Notes under the pieces: generated by a model
What the model saw: only the letters and a program-made list of their open reading frames with translations
Told to the model about the DNA's origin: nothing
Databases searched by the model: none
Part shown: positions 10,497 through 20,252 of the stretch, in pieces
Numbering within the stretch: position 1 is the first letter of the stretch
Layout of the letters: every line of letters begins with the position of its first letter
DNA from: Dactylosporangium sp. AC04546
GTDB lineage: Bacteria; Actinomycetota; Actinomycetes; Mycobacteriales; Micromonosporaceae
Reading direction: 5' to 3'
Assembly (NCBI RefSeq): GCF_022095675.1
Contig: NZ_JAHYSG010000044.1
Location: forward strand, 1 to 64,000
DNA: 64,000 nt
Translations under genes and position numbers: made by a program

Positions 10497-11572
10497 AACA
10501 CACCTTCCGCGAACGCGTAGGCCTCTTCCAGGTGCGGGTAGCCGGAGAGGATGAACTCGTCGATGCCGGCCGCGCGGTACTCGCCGATGCGGGCGGCGAC
10601 CTCGGCGTGGCTGCCGACGAGTGCGGTGCCGGCGCCGCCGCGGACCAGGCCGATGCCGGCCCACAGGTTGGGCGCCACGACGAGCCGGTCCCGGTCGCCG
10701 CCGTGCAGGTCGAGCATGCGGCGCTGGCCGACCGAGTCGAGGCCGCGCAGGCTCTCCTGCCGCTGGCGGATCGTCTCGTCGTCGAGGCCGGCGATGAGCC
10801 GCTCGGCGTCGGCCCAGGCCTGCTCGGCCGTGGGGCGGGTGATGACGTGCAGCCGGATCCCGAAGCGGATCGGGCGCGCCGCCTCGGCCCGCACCTTGGC
10901 CACCTTCTCGGCGACCTGCTCGACCGGCTCGCCCCAGGTGAGGTACACGTCGGCGTGCCGGGCGGCGAGGCGGATCGCGGCCGGTGAGGAGCCGCCGAGG
11001 TACACGGTCGGCCGGACCGCGGGGGGCTCGCGCAGCAGGCCGCCCTCGACCGTGTAGTGCTCGCCCGCGTGGTCGAACCGCTCGCCGGACCACGCCGTGC
11101 GCACCACGTCGAGGAACTCCCCAGCGCGCTCGTAGCGGGCGTCGTGGTCGAAGAAGTCGCCGTAGCCGCGCTGCTCGGCGGCGCTGCTGCCGATGACGAC
11201 GTTGAGCAGCAGCCGGCCCTCGGACAGCCGCTGGAAGGTCGCGGCCATCTGGGCCGCCAGCGCCGGGGCGATGAGGCCCGGCCGGAACGCGACGAGGAAC
11301 TTGAGCCGGCGGGTGGCGGCGATGAGCGCGGCCGTGGTGAGCCACGCGTCCTCGCAGTGCACGCCGGTCGGGGTCAGCACGCCGGCGTAGCCGAGCTGGT
11401 CGGCCGCGCGGGCGATCTGGGTGAGGTAGTCCAGGCTCGGCGCGCGGTGGGTCGCCGAGCGGGGCAGCGGCGCGGCGTCCTGCGCGCCGATGATGCCGCC
11501 GTGGGTGCCGGCGCCGACCGCGTGGTCGTCGCCGCCCGTCGGCAGGAACCAGTGGTACACCGGATCACTCAT
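10493..11572 (-). CDS. ssuD: FMNH2-dependent alkanesulfonate monooxygenase-like protein
   Basis: 359 aa with the SsuD pattern: [10 protein letters not shown] near the N-terminus, [37 protein letters not shown], and [24 protein letters not shown]. SsuD releases sulfite from C1-C14 sulfonates using FMNH2. The ATG at 11572 (MSDPVYHW) is preferred over a TTG two codons earlier; it overlaps the upstream stop by eight bases. No ssuE reductase or ssuABC transporter is in the window, so reduced FMN must come from elsewhere and the importer next door is of the oligopeptide type. The gene name is by motif similarity only. Confidence 0.8.
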   Translation of the reverse strand: MSDPVYHWFLPTGGDDHAVGAGTHGGIIGAQDAAPLPRSATHRAPSLDYLTQIARAADQLGYAGVLTPTGVHCEDAWLTTAALIAATRRLKFLVAFRPGLIAPALAAQMAATFQRLSEGRLLLNVVIGSSAAEQRGYGDFFDHDARYERAGEFLDVVRTAWSGERFDHAGEHYTVEGGLLREPPAVRPTVYLGGSSPAAIRLAARHADVYLTWGEPVEQVAEKVAKVRAEAARPIRFGIRLHVITRPTAEQAWADAERLIAGLDDETIRQRQESLRGLDSVGQRRMLDLHGGDRDRLVVAPNLWAGIGLVRGGAGTALVGSHAEVAARIGEYRAAGIDEFILSGYPHLEEAYAFAEGVF

Positions 11573-12893
11573 CGACAAGCCCGAGATGGCCGCGCAGGGT
11601 CGTGGTCGTGTAGTCGGCCCGCAGCACGCCGCGCTCCTGGAGCAGTGGCACGACCTGGTCGACGAACTCGTCGAGCCCGCCGGGGACGATGTGCGGCACC
11701 AGGATGAACCCGTCGGCCGCGTCCTCCTGCACGTAGCGGTTCAGCGTCTCGGCCACCGAGGCGGGCGTACCGATGAACGTCTGCCGGCCGAAGACCTCGA
11801 TGACGACGTCGCGGATGCCGAGGTTCTTGGACTCGGCGAGGGCGCGCCACTCGTTGGCGGTGGCGACCCGGTCGTCGAACATCCGCGCGCGGCCCTTGAT
11901 GATCGAGTCGTCGTCGAGGACCGGGTCGAACGCGGGCAGCGGCCCCTCCGGGTCGAAGTCGCTGAGGTCCTTGTTCCACAGCTGCTCCAGCAGCAGGATC
12001 GCGGTCTGCGGGCTGACCTGCTGGCGCCGCACGTGGTGGGCCCGCTCGCGCGCCTCCTCCTCGGTGTCGCCGAGCACGAACGTGCTCGCCGGCAGGATCT
12101 TCAGCTCCTCCGGCCGCCGGCCGAACCCGGCCATGCGGCCCTTCACGTCGGCGTAGAACGCCTTGGCGTCCTCGAACGTCCCGTGCCTGGAGAAGATGGC
12201 GTCGGCGTCCCGGGCGGCGAAGTCGCGGCCCGGGCCCGAGTCGCCGGCCTGGATGATGAGCGGCCGGCCCTGCGGGCTGCGCGGCACGGTGAAGTGCCCC
12301 TCGATGTCGATGTGCCGCCCCTTGTGGACGAACGCACCGGGCGCGCCGCGCCGCACGAACACCCCGGCGCCCGGGTCGGCCACAACCTCGTCGGCCGCCC
12401 AGGTCGCCCACAGCTCGCGGGCGGTCTGGAGCACCTCGGCGGCGCGGGTGTAGCGGTCCTCGCGGTCGAGGTAGCCGCCCCGGCGGAAGTTCTCGCCGGT
12501 GAACGCGTCGGACGAGGTGACGATGTTCCAACCGGCCCGCCCACCGGACAGGTGGTCGAGGCTCGCCAGCTTGCGGGCCAGCTCGTAGGGCTCGTTGAAG
12601 GTGGCGTTGACCGTGCCGGTGAGCCCGAGCCGGGTGGTCACCGCGGCCAGGCCGGCCAGCACCGTGAGGGCGTCGGGGCGGCCGACGACGTCGAGGTCGT
12701 GGATGCGGCCGCGCTGCTCGCGCAGGCGCAGGCCCTCGGCGAGGAAGAAGAAGTCGAACCTGCCGCGCTCCGCGGTACGGGCGAAGCGCTCGAACGACTC
12801 GAACGCGATCTGGCTGCCGGCGGCGGGGTCGCTCCACACCGTGGTGTTGTTGACGCCCGGGAAGTGGGCGGCCAGGATCACCTGCTTCGTCAT
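11565..12893 (-). CDS. NtaA/SnaA/DszA-type flavin monooxygenase
   Basis: 442 aa. Diagnostic features are [10 protein letters not shown] near the N-terminus, [24 protein letters not shown], and [20 protein letters not shown], as in nitrilotriacetate and DszA/SfnG-like monooxygenases, which use FMNH2 from a separate reductase. Many such genes in actinomycetes act on sulfones or similar organosulfur. ATGA overlap with the gene upstream; ATG at 12893. Confidence 0.88.
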   Translation of the reverse strand: MTKQVILAAHFPGVNNTTVWSDPAAGSQIAFESFERFARTAERGRFDFFFLAEGLRLREQRGRIHDLDVVGRPDALTVLAGLAAVTTRLGLTGTVNATFNEPYELARKLASLDHLSGGRAGWNIVTSSDAFTGENFRRGGYLDREDRYTRAAEVLQTARELWATWAADEVVADPGAGVFVRRGAPGAFVHKGRHIDIEGHFTVPRSPQGRPLIIQAGDSGPGRDFAARDADAIFSRHGTFEDAKAFYADVKGRMAGFGRRPEELKILPASTFVLGDTEEEARERAHHVRRQQVSPQTAILLLEQLWNKDLSDFDPEGPLPAFDPVLDDDSIIKGRARMFDDRVATANEWRALAESKNLGIRDVVIEVFGRQTFIGTPASVAETLNRYVQEDAADGFILVPHIVPGGLDEFVDQVVPLLQERGVLRADYTTTTLRGHLGLVDE

Positions 12894-14020
12894 GCGGTCA
12901 CTCCGGCGGCGTAGCGGTTCGGCGCGGCGGGCAGGCCCAGGTGCCCGCGCAGGGTGTTCGACGTGTAGGCGGCGCGGAACGCGCCACGCGTGCGCAGCTC
13001 GGGCACCAGCCCGTCGACGATCGCGGTGAGGTCGGCCGGGAGCACGCCGGGCCGCAGGCGGAAGCCGTCGAGCCCGGCCGCCTGCCACTCGAGCAGCAGG
13101 TCGGCCAGCTGTCGCGGGGTACCGGTGAAGACGTGGGCGTCACTCGTGAGCGTGTCGAGCTCGTCGAGGCTCGCCTTCGCCCCCGGGTCGAGGAAGACCA
13201 CGACGTCGGCCCAGACCTGGATCGGCCGCTCGGTGAGCGAGCGCACCTCGGCCGCGATGGCGGCGGCGTTCGCGGCGTCGGCCGGGGTCACGTACACGAT
13301 GTCGGCGGCGGCCGCGGCGAACTCGTACGGCACCCGCTGGTGCGCGAGGGCGGTGACGACCGGCTGACCCTGCGGCGGGCGCGGCGTGATGGACGGGCCC
13401 TTGACGCTGAAGTGCGGCCCGCTGAAGTCGACGTAGTGCAGCTTGGCGCGGTCGACGAACCGGCCGGTGGCGACGTCGCGGATCTCGGCGTCGTCCTCCC
13501 AGCTGTCCCACAGCCGCCGCACGGCCTCGACGTGGTCGGCGGCCTCGGCGAAGAGCTCGTCGATCGCCTCCATGCCGGTCGTGCGGTCGCCGGAGAAGTG
13601 GCGGGCCTCGTTCGGGCGGCCGGAGACCTGGACCCGCCAGCCGGCCCGGCCGCGGCTGAGGTAGTCGAGGGTGGCGAGCTGGGTCGAGACGTGGAACGGC
13701 TCGGTGTAGGTCGTGGTGACGGTCGGTACCAGGCCGATGTGCCGGGTGACCGGGGCGATCCGCGCGGCGATGAGCAGCGCGTCGAGGCGGCCCTTGACCC
13801 GGTCGGCGCGGCCGTCGAGCTCCATGAACTCGCCGGACTGCAGGCCGAGGGAGTCCTCGATGGTGACGAAGTCGAGCGTGCCGCGCTCCGCCTCCCGGAC
13901 CAGGGAGAGCCAGTACGCGGGCGCGAACAGCTCGGCCGGGCGGGCGCCGGCGGCGCGCCAGGCGGCCGGGTGCCAGCCGGCGCCGTCGAGGGCGGCGGCG
14001 AGGTGCAGCTCCTGGGTCAT
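12890..14020 (-). CDS. LLM-class flavin-dependent oxidoreductase
   Basis: 376 aa LLM protein of the same broad type as its downstream neighbour (FVTIEDSLGLQSG, IGLVPTVTTTYTEPFHVSTQLATLDYLSRGRAGWRVQVS). The central region is shorter than in NtaA-type enzymes. Its GTG-ACC-GCA-TGA end overlaps the next ATG by four bases and its own start overlaps the GST stop by four bases. Substrate unknown; context suggests organosulfur. Confidence 0.86.
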   Translation of the reverse strand: MTQELHLAAALDGAGWHPAAWRAAGARPAELFAPAYWLSLVREAERGTLDFVTIEDSLGLQSGEFMELDGRADRVKGRLDALLIAARIAPVTRHIGLVPTVTTTYTEPFHVSTQLATLDYLSRGRAGWRVQVSGRPNEARHFSGDRTTGMEAIDELFAEAADHVEAVRRLWDSWEDDAEIRDVATGRFVDRAKLHYVDFSGPHFSVKGPSITPRPPQGQPVVTALAHQRVPYEFAAAAADIVYVTPADAANAAAIAAEVRSLTERPIQVWADVVVFLDPGAKASLDELDTLTSDAHVFTGTPRQLADLLLEWQAAGLDGFRLRPGVLPADLTAIVDGLVPELRTRGAFRAAYTSNTLRGHLGLPAAPNRYAAGVTA

Positions 14021-14844
14021 GCGGTGACTCCTTCCGGGCGCTCGGCCGGCGCGGTCCAGTCAAGAACGTTGGGCGTTTGGAACGTGCTGAAGTCGGTGGT
14101 GTCGCGGAAGGCCGGCACGGTGTAGAGATCGCGGGCGTAGGCCCACAGGTGCGGGTGGTCGGCGAGCCCCGCGCCGTACCGCGCGAGGGTCACCCACAGC
14201 CGCACGTCGGCCTGGGTGATCGACGGGCCGGTGAGGTACCGCCGCGTCGACAGCCGCTCGTCGAGCGCCGCGAAGGCGGCGTCGACGTCGCCGCCGCGGT
14301 TCACCGCTGGGCCGAGCCACTCGTCGAGCGCCTCGATCTCCTCGCGCAGCGCCTCGGGATAGGTGTCGATCACCGGCTCGGCGATCGACCGGAACCTCGT
14401 GGCGAGGTCGATGCCCAGCGTCTTGTACTCGTTGCTGAGCACCCGGCCCGTCGCCCGGTCCCACAGCGTCGGCACCGAGACGTGGCCGTCGAACCCGGGC
14501 TCGGTCGCCTCGTAGGCCTGCCGCAGCAGGGTGAAGCCGTTGACCGGGTCGGGCCCGTACCGCTCGCGGAAGGCCCAGCCGCGGCCGTCGCGGGCGTTGT
14601 CGACGTACGAGACGCCGACGACGTCACGCAGGCCGGCCAGCTCGATCGTGATGGTGATCCGCTGGGCCCACGGGCAGAACCAGCCCGCGTAGACGTGGTA
14701 GCGGCCCGCCTCGGCCTCGGTGATCCGGCCGGCGAACCGGTAGAGCGGCCGGGGATCGCCGGGGTCGCGGACGACCCGGTACTCCCCGTGCGTGGTCGTG
14801 TCGACCGGGCTGGCAAGGCGGCTGGAGCGCGGCAGTCTCGACAT
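14017..14844 (-). CDS. Xi-class glutathione transferase / glutathionyl-hydroquinone reductase-like
   Basis: 275 aa. The thioredoxin-fold active site WFCPWAQR near residues 50-57 and the downstream SNEYKTLGIDL pattern match ECM4/YqjG-type reductases. Actinomycetes make mycothiol, not glutathione, so the natural thiol could be mycothiol or the enzyme could act on an imported thiol adduct. It is first in the minus-strand operon; GGAGG precedes the ATG at 14844. Leading a sulfur-monooxygenase operon, it may open S-conjugates before desulfonation (inference). Confidence 0.85.
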   Translation of the reverse strand: MSRLPRSSRLASPVDTTTHGEYRVVRDPGDPRPLYRFAGRITEAEAGRYHVYAGWFCPWAQRITITIELAGLRDVVGVSYVDNARDGRGWAFRERYGPDPVNGFTLLRQAYEATEPGFDGHVSVPTLWDRATGRVLSNEYKTLGIDLATRFRSIAEPVIDTYPEALREEIEALDEWLGPAVNRGGDVDAAFAALDERLSTRRYLTGPSITQADVRLWVTLARYGAGLADHPHLWAYARDLYTVPAFRDTTDFSTFQTPNVLDWTAPAERPEGVTA

Positions 14845-15079
14845 GGTGCACCTCCGGATCGGTATAGCCGACTAATCCTACGTGGATGATATGGATTTGG
14901 CCAGGGGTTCGTGACGCGGACCTCGGTTCGTTGACTTGCGCCGATGCGCACTGCTGCACTGGCGGACATGACGCCGTCGACGCCGCGCTGCCGCGCCGGC
15001 TCCTGTCCGGCCTGACGCACTCCTCACCCGCACCACCGCCCCGCGTCCGAACTTTCGCCCCGTACATTGAGGATCTTCT
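14845..15079. promoter_or_regulatory. Divergent control region of the sulfur cluster
   Basis: This 235-bp spacer must hold promoters for both arms. It contains AATCCTAC at 14874-14881 followed by GGATG and then GGATT up to 14897, forming nested inverted repeats (AATCC..GGATT and ATCC-n5-GGAT). The same AATCCTAC..GGATG..GGAT arrangement recurs at 20564-20585. TATGGAT (14890-14896) could be a plus-strand -10. A small plus-strand reading frame lies at 14944-15015. Confidence 0.45.
14944..15015 (+). CDS. Possible cysteine-containing leader peptide
   Basis: A 23-codon frame from ATG to TGA, 64 bp before the substrate-binding-protein start, ends in RCRAGSCPA: two Cys codons within six positions next to a GCCGG/CCGGC mini-hairpin. 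In mycobacteria, Cys-rich leader ORFs attenuate sulfur operons in response to cysteine supply. There is no Shine-Dalgarno for the first ATG; a second ATG at 14968 could be used. Position and composition are suggestive, but this may be chance in GC-rich DNA. Confidence 0.3.
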   Translation: MRTAALADMTPSTPRCRAGSCPA

Positions 15080-16717
15080 ATGCGTAAATACCTTGCGACG
15101 CTCACCGCCGTCGGCTTACTCCTGTCGGGGTCGCTGCTGGCCGGGTGCGCCGGCGCCGCCGCCGAACCGGACGCCGACGCCGGCGCCCCGGTCCAGGGCG
15201 GCTCGCTCACCTGGGCCGTCGAGACCGAGCCGATCACCTTCAACCCGCACCAGTACGCGCAGGCCAAGGCGCGCCTGCTGGTCTGGAACAGCTTCGAGGC
15301 GCTGCTCACCCACGACGACAAGGGCGGCTACCTGCCCTGGCTCGCCAAGTCCTGGGACGTCTCGGCCGACGGCCTGACCTACACCTTCAAGCTGCGCGAG
15401 GGCGTGACCTTCCACGACGGCGAGCGGTTCGACGCCGCCGCGGTGAAGGCCAACCTCGACCAGCTGCTGGTGTCCGGCTACGCCCCCGGGGTGGCCTCGA
15501 CCCAGCTCAAGAACTACCAGGACGCCAAGGTCGTGGACGCGGGCACCATCGAGGTACACCTGAAGAAGCCCGACGTGCTGATCCTGGACTTCTTCGCCTC
15601 GCCGCAGGGCGCGCAGGTCTCGCCGAAGTCGCTCAAGAGCCCCGACCTCAAGGCCGGCGGCCCCGACGTGGTCGGCACCGGGCCGTTCATCCTCGACCGC
15701 TACACGAAGGGTCAGGAGGTCCACTACAAGAAGAACCCGGCCTACCAGTGGGCCCCGGAGAACGCCGGCCACCAGGGCCCGGCCTACCTCGACGAGGTCA
15801 CCTACCGGTTCCTCAAGGAGTCGTCGGTGCGCATCGGCGCGCTGACCTCCGGCCAGGTCGACGTGGTCGAGGGCGTGCCGGCCACGGAGCAGGAGCTGGT
15901 CAAGGGCGACCCGAACCTCACCTTCAGCAAGCAGCTCAACAGCGGTACCGCCTACAACTACTACTTCAACCAGGCCCGCGCGCCGTTCGACGACATCCGG
16001 GTGCGCAAGGCCTTCCGCGACGCGGTCGACGTCGACGCCGTCCTCCAGGGTGTGTACCGCGGCACGGCGACCAGGGCGTGGAGCATCGTCAGCCCGTCGA
16101 GCCAGTTCTACGACGCCACCCTGGAGAAGAGCTACGGCAACAACCCGGCGAACGCCAACAAGCTGCTCGACGAGGCCGGCTGGGCGACGAAGGACGCCGA
16201 GGGCTTCCGCACCAAGGACGGCAAGCGGCTCACGGCGCGGATCTTCCTGTCGGCGCCGTTCGTGCGGGACAAGCGCGACATCCTCGCCCAGGCCGTGCAG
16301 GCCGCGGTGAAGCAGTCCGCCGGCATCGACCTCCAGGTCAAGGTCGTCGACCAGGGCACCGCCACCGACGCGCTGAACAAGGGCGACTTCGAGGTCTTCG
16401 ACAACTCCCGCGCCGACACCGACGCCGGCGCCGCGCTCACCCTGATCCTGCCCAAGGGCGCGCCGATCAACCGGCACGGGTTCACCTCGCCGGAGATCGA
16501 CGACCAGGTCGCCCAGGCCCAGGCCACGCAGGACACGGCCAAACGCAGGGAGTTGTACCTCAAGCTCCAGCAGACGGTGGTCGCCGACAACGCGACGCTG
16601 CTGCCGCTGTACGCGCCGCAGGACCAGATCGCCGCGCAGAAGAAGGTCGGCGGCCTGCGGTTCGAGCCGACCGCCGGCGTGCCGGGCAGCGCGTACAACG
16701 TCTGGATCGGCAAGTAG
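15080..16717 (+). CDS. ABC importer substrate-binding lipoprotein, oligopeptide family
   Basis: 545 aa. Lipobox LLAGC with Cys23 marks a lipoprotein. The body is an SBP_bac_5/DppA-type binding protein (TFNPHQYAQAKARLLVWNSFEALL, YTFKLREGVTFHDGERFDAAAVKANLD). It resembles the KPN_01854-like subgroup remembered as companion of luciferase-like monooxygenases. GAGGAT precedes the ATG. It delivers an unknown, probably sulfur-containing, solute to the permeases encoded next. Confidence 0.92.
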   Translation: MRKYLATLTAVGLLLSGSLLAGCAGAAAEPDADAGAPVQGGSLTWAVETEPITFNPHQYAQAKARLLVWNSFEALLTHDDKGGYLPWLAKSWDVSADGLTYTFKLREGVTFHDGERFDAAAVKANLDQLLVSGYAPGVASTQLKNYQDAKVVDAGTIEVHLKKPDVLILDFFASPQGAQVSPKSLKSPDLKAGGPDVVGTGPFILDRYTKGQEVHYKKNPAYQWAPENAGHQGPAYLDEVTYRFLKESSVRIGALTSGQVDVVEGVPATEQELVKGDPNLTFSKQLNSGTAYNYYFNQARAPFDDIRVRKAFRDAVDVDAVLQGVYRGTATRAWSIVSPSSQFYDATLEKSYGNNPANANKLLDEAGWATKDAEGFRTKDGKRLTARIFLSAPFVRDKRDILAQAVQAAVKQSAGIDLQVKVVDQGTATDALNKGDFEVFDNSRADTDAGAALTLILPKGAPINRHGFTSPEIDDQVAQAQATQDTAKRRELYLKLQQTVVADNATLLPLYAPQDQIAAQKKVGGLRFEPTAGVPGSAYNVWIGK

Positions 16718-16721
16718 CACC

Positions 16722-17642
16722 ATGCTGGCCGCGATCCTGAAACGGCTGGGCAGCGGGGCGGTGGTCCTCTGGGCCGCCGCCTCCGCGGCGTACCTCGCGC
16801 TGCGGCTCGCCCCCGGCGACACCATCGACACGCTTGTCGGCGACGGTCCCGACACGCCGGTCATCCGCGCCCAGATCGCCAAGGACCTCGGCCTGGACCG
16901 GCCGGCCGTCGTGCAGTACGCCGACTACCTCTGGCGGCTGCTGCACGGCGACTTCGGCCGCTCCTACGTGCTGCAGCGGCCGGTGATCGACATCATCGGC
17001 AGCCAGATCTGGCCGACCGTGAAGCTGACCCTGGTGGCCTCGGCGTTCAGCGTGGTCATCGCGGTCGGCCTGGCGGTGCTCACCGCCGGCCGGGCCCGCT
17101 GGCTGCGCGGGCTCGTGTCCGGCGTCGAGCTGACCGTGGTGTCGGCGCCCGGCTTCCTCATCGGCATCCTGCTGCTGAGCGTCTTCTCGTTCCGGCTCGG
17201 CTGGTTCCCGGTCTCCGGCGACCGCGACGCGTCGGCGCTGGTCCTGCCGGCGCTCGCGCTGGCGCTGCCGATCGGCGGGATCCTCAGCCAGGTCATCCGG
17301 GAGGGGCTGGAGCGGGCGCTGGACGAGCCGTTCGCGGTGACCGCCCGGTCCCGCGGGCTGACCCGGCTGGCCCTGGTCTGGCGGCACGCCCTGCGCCACG
17401 CGCTGCTGCCCGCGGTGACCCTCGCCGGCACGCTCATCGGCTTCATGCTGAGCGCCGCCGTCGTCGTCGAGCGGGTGTTCGGCCGGCCCGGCCTCGGCGA
17501 GGTCGCCACCGAGGCGGTCGGCAGCAAGGACATCCCGGTCGTGCTGGCCGTGGTGATGCTGGCCGCCGCGATCTACGTCGCGCTGAGCCTGCTGGCCGAC
17601 CTCGCGTACCTACTGATCGACCCGCGACTGCGGAAGGGCTGA
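16722..17642 (+). CDS. ABC importer permease, DppB type
   Basis: 306 aa, about six TM helices, with the binding-protein-dependent transport loop (EPFAVTARSRGLTRLALVWRHALRHALLP). It starts 4 bp after the binding-protein gene. Forms the membrane channel with the following permease. Confidence 0.92.
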   Translation: MLAAILKRLGSGAVVLWAAASAAYLALRLAPGDTIDTLVGDGPDTPVIRAQIAKDLGLDRPAVVQYADYLWRLLHGDFGRSYVLQRPVIDIIGSQIWPTVKLTLVASAFSVVIAVGLAVLTAGRARWLRGLVSGVELTVVSAPGFLIGILLLSVFSFRLGWFPVSGDRDASALVLPALALALPIGGILSQVIREGLERALDEPFAVTARSRGLTRLALVWRHALRHALLPAVTLAGTLIGFMLSAAVVVERVFGRPGLGEVATEAVGSKDIPVVLAVVMLAAAIYVALSLLADLAYLLIDPRLRKG

Positions 17643-17648
17643 GGATCG

Positions 17649-18512
17649 ATGACCGCCACGCTCGAAGCACCCATTGTCGTCGATGTCGCGGCTCCTCCCC
17701 CGGCCCGGCCGCGGCCCACCCCCGGCGTCGTCGCCGCAGTGGTCTTCCTGGCGTTGATCGCCGTCGCCGTCGCCGCACCCGGGCTGCTGGCCGGGACCGA
17801 CCCGCTCGCCGCCGACCCGATGCGCGCGCTGGAGGCGCCGAGCGCCGCGCACTGGTTCGGCACGGACCAGCTGGGCCGTGACGTGTTCACCCGGGTCGTC
17901 CACGGCGCGCGCTACTCGCTGAGCATCGGCGTCGCGTCCACGCTGCTGTCGGTCGTCGCCGGCGGGCTCCTGGGGCTGGTCGCCGGTCTCGCGCCGCGCA
18001 CCGTCGACGAGGTGCTCAGCCGGGCGCTCGACGTGCTGTCGGCGTTTCCCGAGGTACTGCTGGCGCTGCTGTTCATCGCGTTCACCGAGCCCGGCACGCC
18101 CAGCCTGATCATGGCGATCGCCCTGTCGTTCGCGCCCCGGTACGGCCGGATGGTCCGGGCCCAGACGCTGCTCGTGCGGCGGTCCGGCTACGTCGAGCAG
18201 GCGGTGACGTTCGGGCTGTCGCGCGTGCGGCTCGTCTGGCGGCACGTGCTGCCCAACGTGCTCGGCCCGCTGCCGATCCTGGCCACGATCGGTCTCGGCG
18301 CCGCTGTCGTCAACGCGGCCGCGCTGTCGTTCCTCGGCATGGGACCCCAGCCGCCGTCGCCCGAGTGGGGCGCGATGCTCTCGGAGAGCCGCAACTACCT
18401 GCGGGTGGCCTGGTGGGCGGCGATCCTGCCGGGCGCCACGCTCACCCTGACCGTCATCGCGCTCACCGCGGTCGGCCGCCGGCTGCAGGCGCGGTTCGAG
18501 GGGAGGCACTGA
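17649..18512 (+). CDS. ABC importer permease, DppC type
   Basis: 287 aa. Has the DppC N-terminal signature (LAADPMRALEAPSAAHWFGTDQLGRDVFTRVVHGARYSL) and the coupling-loop motif (YVEQAVTFGLSRVRLVWRHVLPNVLGPL). Six bp after the first permease; its TGA shares one base with the ATPase ATG. Confidence 0.92.
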   Translation: MTATLEAPIVVDVAAPPPARPRPTPGVVAAVVFLALIAVAVAAPGLLAGTDPLAADPMRALEAPSAAHWFGTDQLGRDVFTRVVHGARYSLSIGVASTLLSVVAGGLLGLVAGLAPRTVDEVLSRALDVLSAFPEVLLALLFIAFTEPGTPSLIMAIALSFAPRYGRMVRAQTLLVRRSGYVEQAVTFGLSRVRLVWRHVLPNVLGPLPILATIGLGAAVVNAAALSFLGMGPQPPSPEWGAMLSESRNYLRVAWWAAILPGATLTLTVIALTAVGRRLQARFEGRH

Positions 18513-20113
18513 TGGCGCCGCTGGTGTCCGTCGACAACCTGCGCGTGACGTTCCGCGGCCCGATCGAGGCCGTGCGCGGGATCAGCTTCGAGATCGAGCG
18601 CGGCGAGTGCGTGGCGATCGTCGGCGAGAGCGGCTCGGGCAAGAGCGTGACCGCCCGGACCCTGGTCGGCCTGGCCGGTGACTCGGCGGTGGTACGGGCG
18701 GATCGGCTCGTCGTCGACGGGCGCGACACGAGCGGCTTCACCGACCGGGACTGGCGCCGGCTGCGCGGGCGCGCCACCGGCCTCGTGCTGCAGGACGCGC
18801 TCGTGTCGCTCGACCCGCTCAACACGGTCGGCCAGGAGATCGGCGAGGTGCTGCGCACCCACCGCATCGGCACCGCGTCCGACCGCTCGGCCCGGGTGAC
18901 CGCACTGCTGTCGTCGGTCCACGTGCCCGAGCCGGCGCTCCGCGCGCGCCAGTACCCGCACCAGCTCTCCGGCGGCCTGCGCCAGCGGGCCCTCATCGCC
19001 TCGGCGATCGCGGCCGACCCGCCGCTGCTCATCGCCGACGAGCCGACCACGGCCCTCGACGTCACCGTGCAGGCGCAGCTGCTGCGGCTGCTGGCCGAGC
19101 GGCGCGCGGCCGGCTCGGCGCTGCTGCTGGTGAGCCACGACCTCGCCGTGGTGGCGGGGATCGCCGACCGGGTCCTGGTGATGCGCGCGGGCGAGATCGT
19201 CGAGCAGGGCCCGGCCGCGACGCTGTTGTCGGCGCCGTCGCACCCCTATACGCGGCTGCTCCTGGCCGCCGTGCCCACCGCGGCCTCACGCGGGCAGCGG
19301 CTCAGCGTGGTCGAGCGCACCCCGCTGCCGCCCCGCGCGGTCTCCCCTGACCGGATCGTCCTGTCGGCCACCGGCGTCCATAAGCACTACGGCGCCCGCC
19401 ACGCGGTGAACGACGTCTCGTTCACGCTGGCCCGCGGCGAGACGCTCGGCGTGGTCGGCGAGTCCGGCTCGGGCAAGACGACCCTGGCCCGGATCGCGCT
19501 CGGCCTGGTCGAGCCGACGGCCGGTACCGTGCGCCTCGGCGACGTGCCGTGGACCGGCGTCCCCGAGCGTCGCCGCCGCCCACACCGCCGGCGGCTGCAG
19601 GTGGTGTCGCAGGACCCGTTGAGCTCGTTCGATCCGCGGTACACGGTGGAGCAGCTGGTCGGCGAGCCGCTGGGCCTGCGCGGCCAGGCGCGCCGGGACC
19701 GCGTGGTCGAGCTGCTGGAGCGCGTCGGGCTCGGTGCCGGCGACCTGCGCCGCTACCCGCGGCGGATGTCGGGCGGGCAGCGGCAGCGGGTGGCGATCGC
19801 CCGGGCGGTGGGCCCGCGCCCGGACGTGCTGGTGTGCGACGAGCCGGTGTCGGCGCTGGACGTGTCGATCCAGGCTCAGGTTCTCGATCTGCTGGCGGAG
19901 CTGCAGGCGGCGGACGGCACGGCGCTGCTGTTCATCTCCCATGACCTGGGCGTGGTGCACCACTTGGCGGACCGTGTCCTGGTGATGCACGACGGCCGGG
20001 TGGTGGAGGAGGGCCCGGTAACGTCGGTCTTCACGGCCCCGGCGCACGACTACACCCGCTCGCTGCTGGCCGCCCTGCCCACCCTCTCGCCGGCCTCGAG
20101 CGGGCGCCCCTGA
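18512..20113 (+). CDS. Fused two-domain ABC importer ATPase (DppD-DppF)
   Basis: 533 aa with two complete nucleotide-binding domains. First half: Walker A GESGSGKS near residue 38, LSGGLRQRALIA, LLIADEPTTALDVT. Second half: GESGSGKT near residue 317, MSGGQRQRVAIARAV, LVCDEPVSALDVS. One chain therefore energises both permeases. TGATG overlap with the permease gene. Followed by a long spacer, so the operon probably ends here. Confidence 0.93.
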   Translation: MAPLVSVDNLRVTFRGPIEAVRGISFEIERGECVAIVGESGSGKSVTARTLVGLAGDSAVVRADRLVVDGRDTSGFTDRDWRRLRGRATGLVLQDALVSLDPLNTVGQEIGEVLRTHRIGTASDRSARVTALLSSVHVPEPALRARQYPHQLSGGLRQRALIASAIAADPPLLIADEPTTALDVTVQAQLLRLLAERRAAGSALLLVSHDLAVVAGIADRVLVMRAGEIVEQGPAATLLSAPSHPYTRLLLAAVPTAASRGQRLSVVERTPLPPRAVSPDRIVLSATGVHKHYGARHAVNDVSFTLARGETLGVVGESGSGKTTLARIALGLVEPTAGTVRLGDVPWTGVPERRRRPHRRRLQVVSQDPLSSFDPRYTVEQLVGEPLGLRGQARRDRVVELLERVGLGAGDLRRYPRRMSGGQRQRVAIARAVGPRPDVLVCDEPVSALDVSIQAQVLDLLAELQAADGTALLFISHDLGVVHHLADRVLVMHDGRVVEEGPVTSVFTAPAHDYTRSLLAALPTLSPASSGRP

Positions 20114-20179
20114 CCGTCGGCCGGCGTCGCCGGCTGCGGCTCCGACCCGCGATTGATGATGGCCTGCGCGGCCCCGCGT

Positions 20180-20235
20180 CATGATCGTGGGAAACATCCG
20201 GCTGCCATGGCGACCAGAAGTTTCCCTTGATCATG
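20180..20235. repeat. 56-bp imperfect palindrome, copy 1
   Basis: Begins and ends with CATGATC/GATCATG and is centred on GCCATGGC. The two halves pair almost throughout with GGGAAAC/GTTTCCC arms. It would form a stable cruciform or RNA hairpin and may act as a terminator after the ABC operon. Confidence 0.75.
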
Positions 20236-20252
20236 GCGAGCCCGGGCACGGC

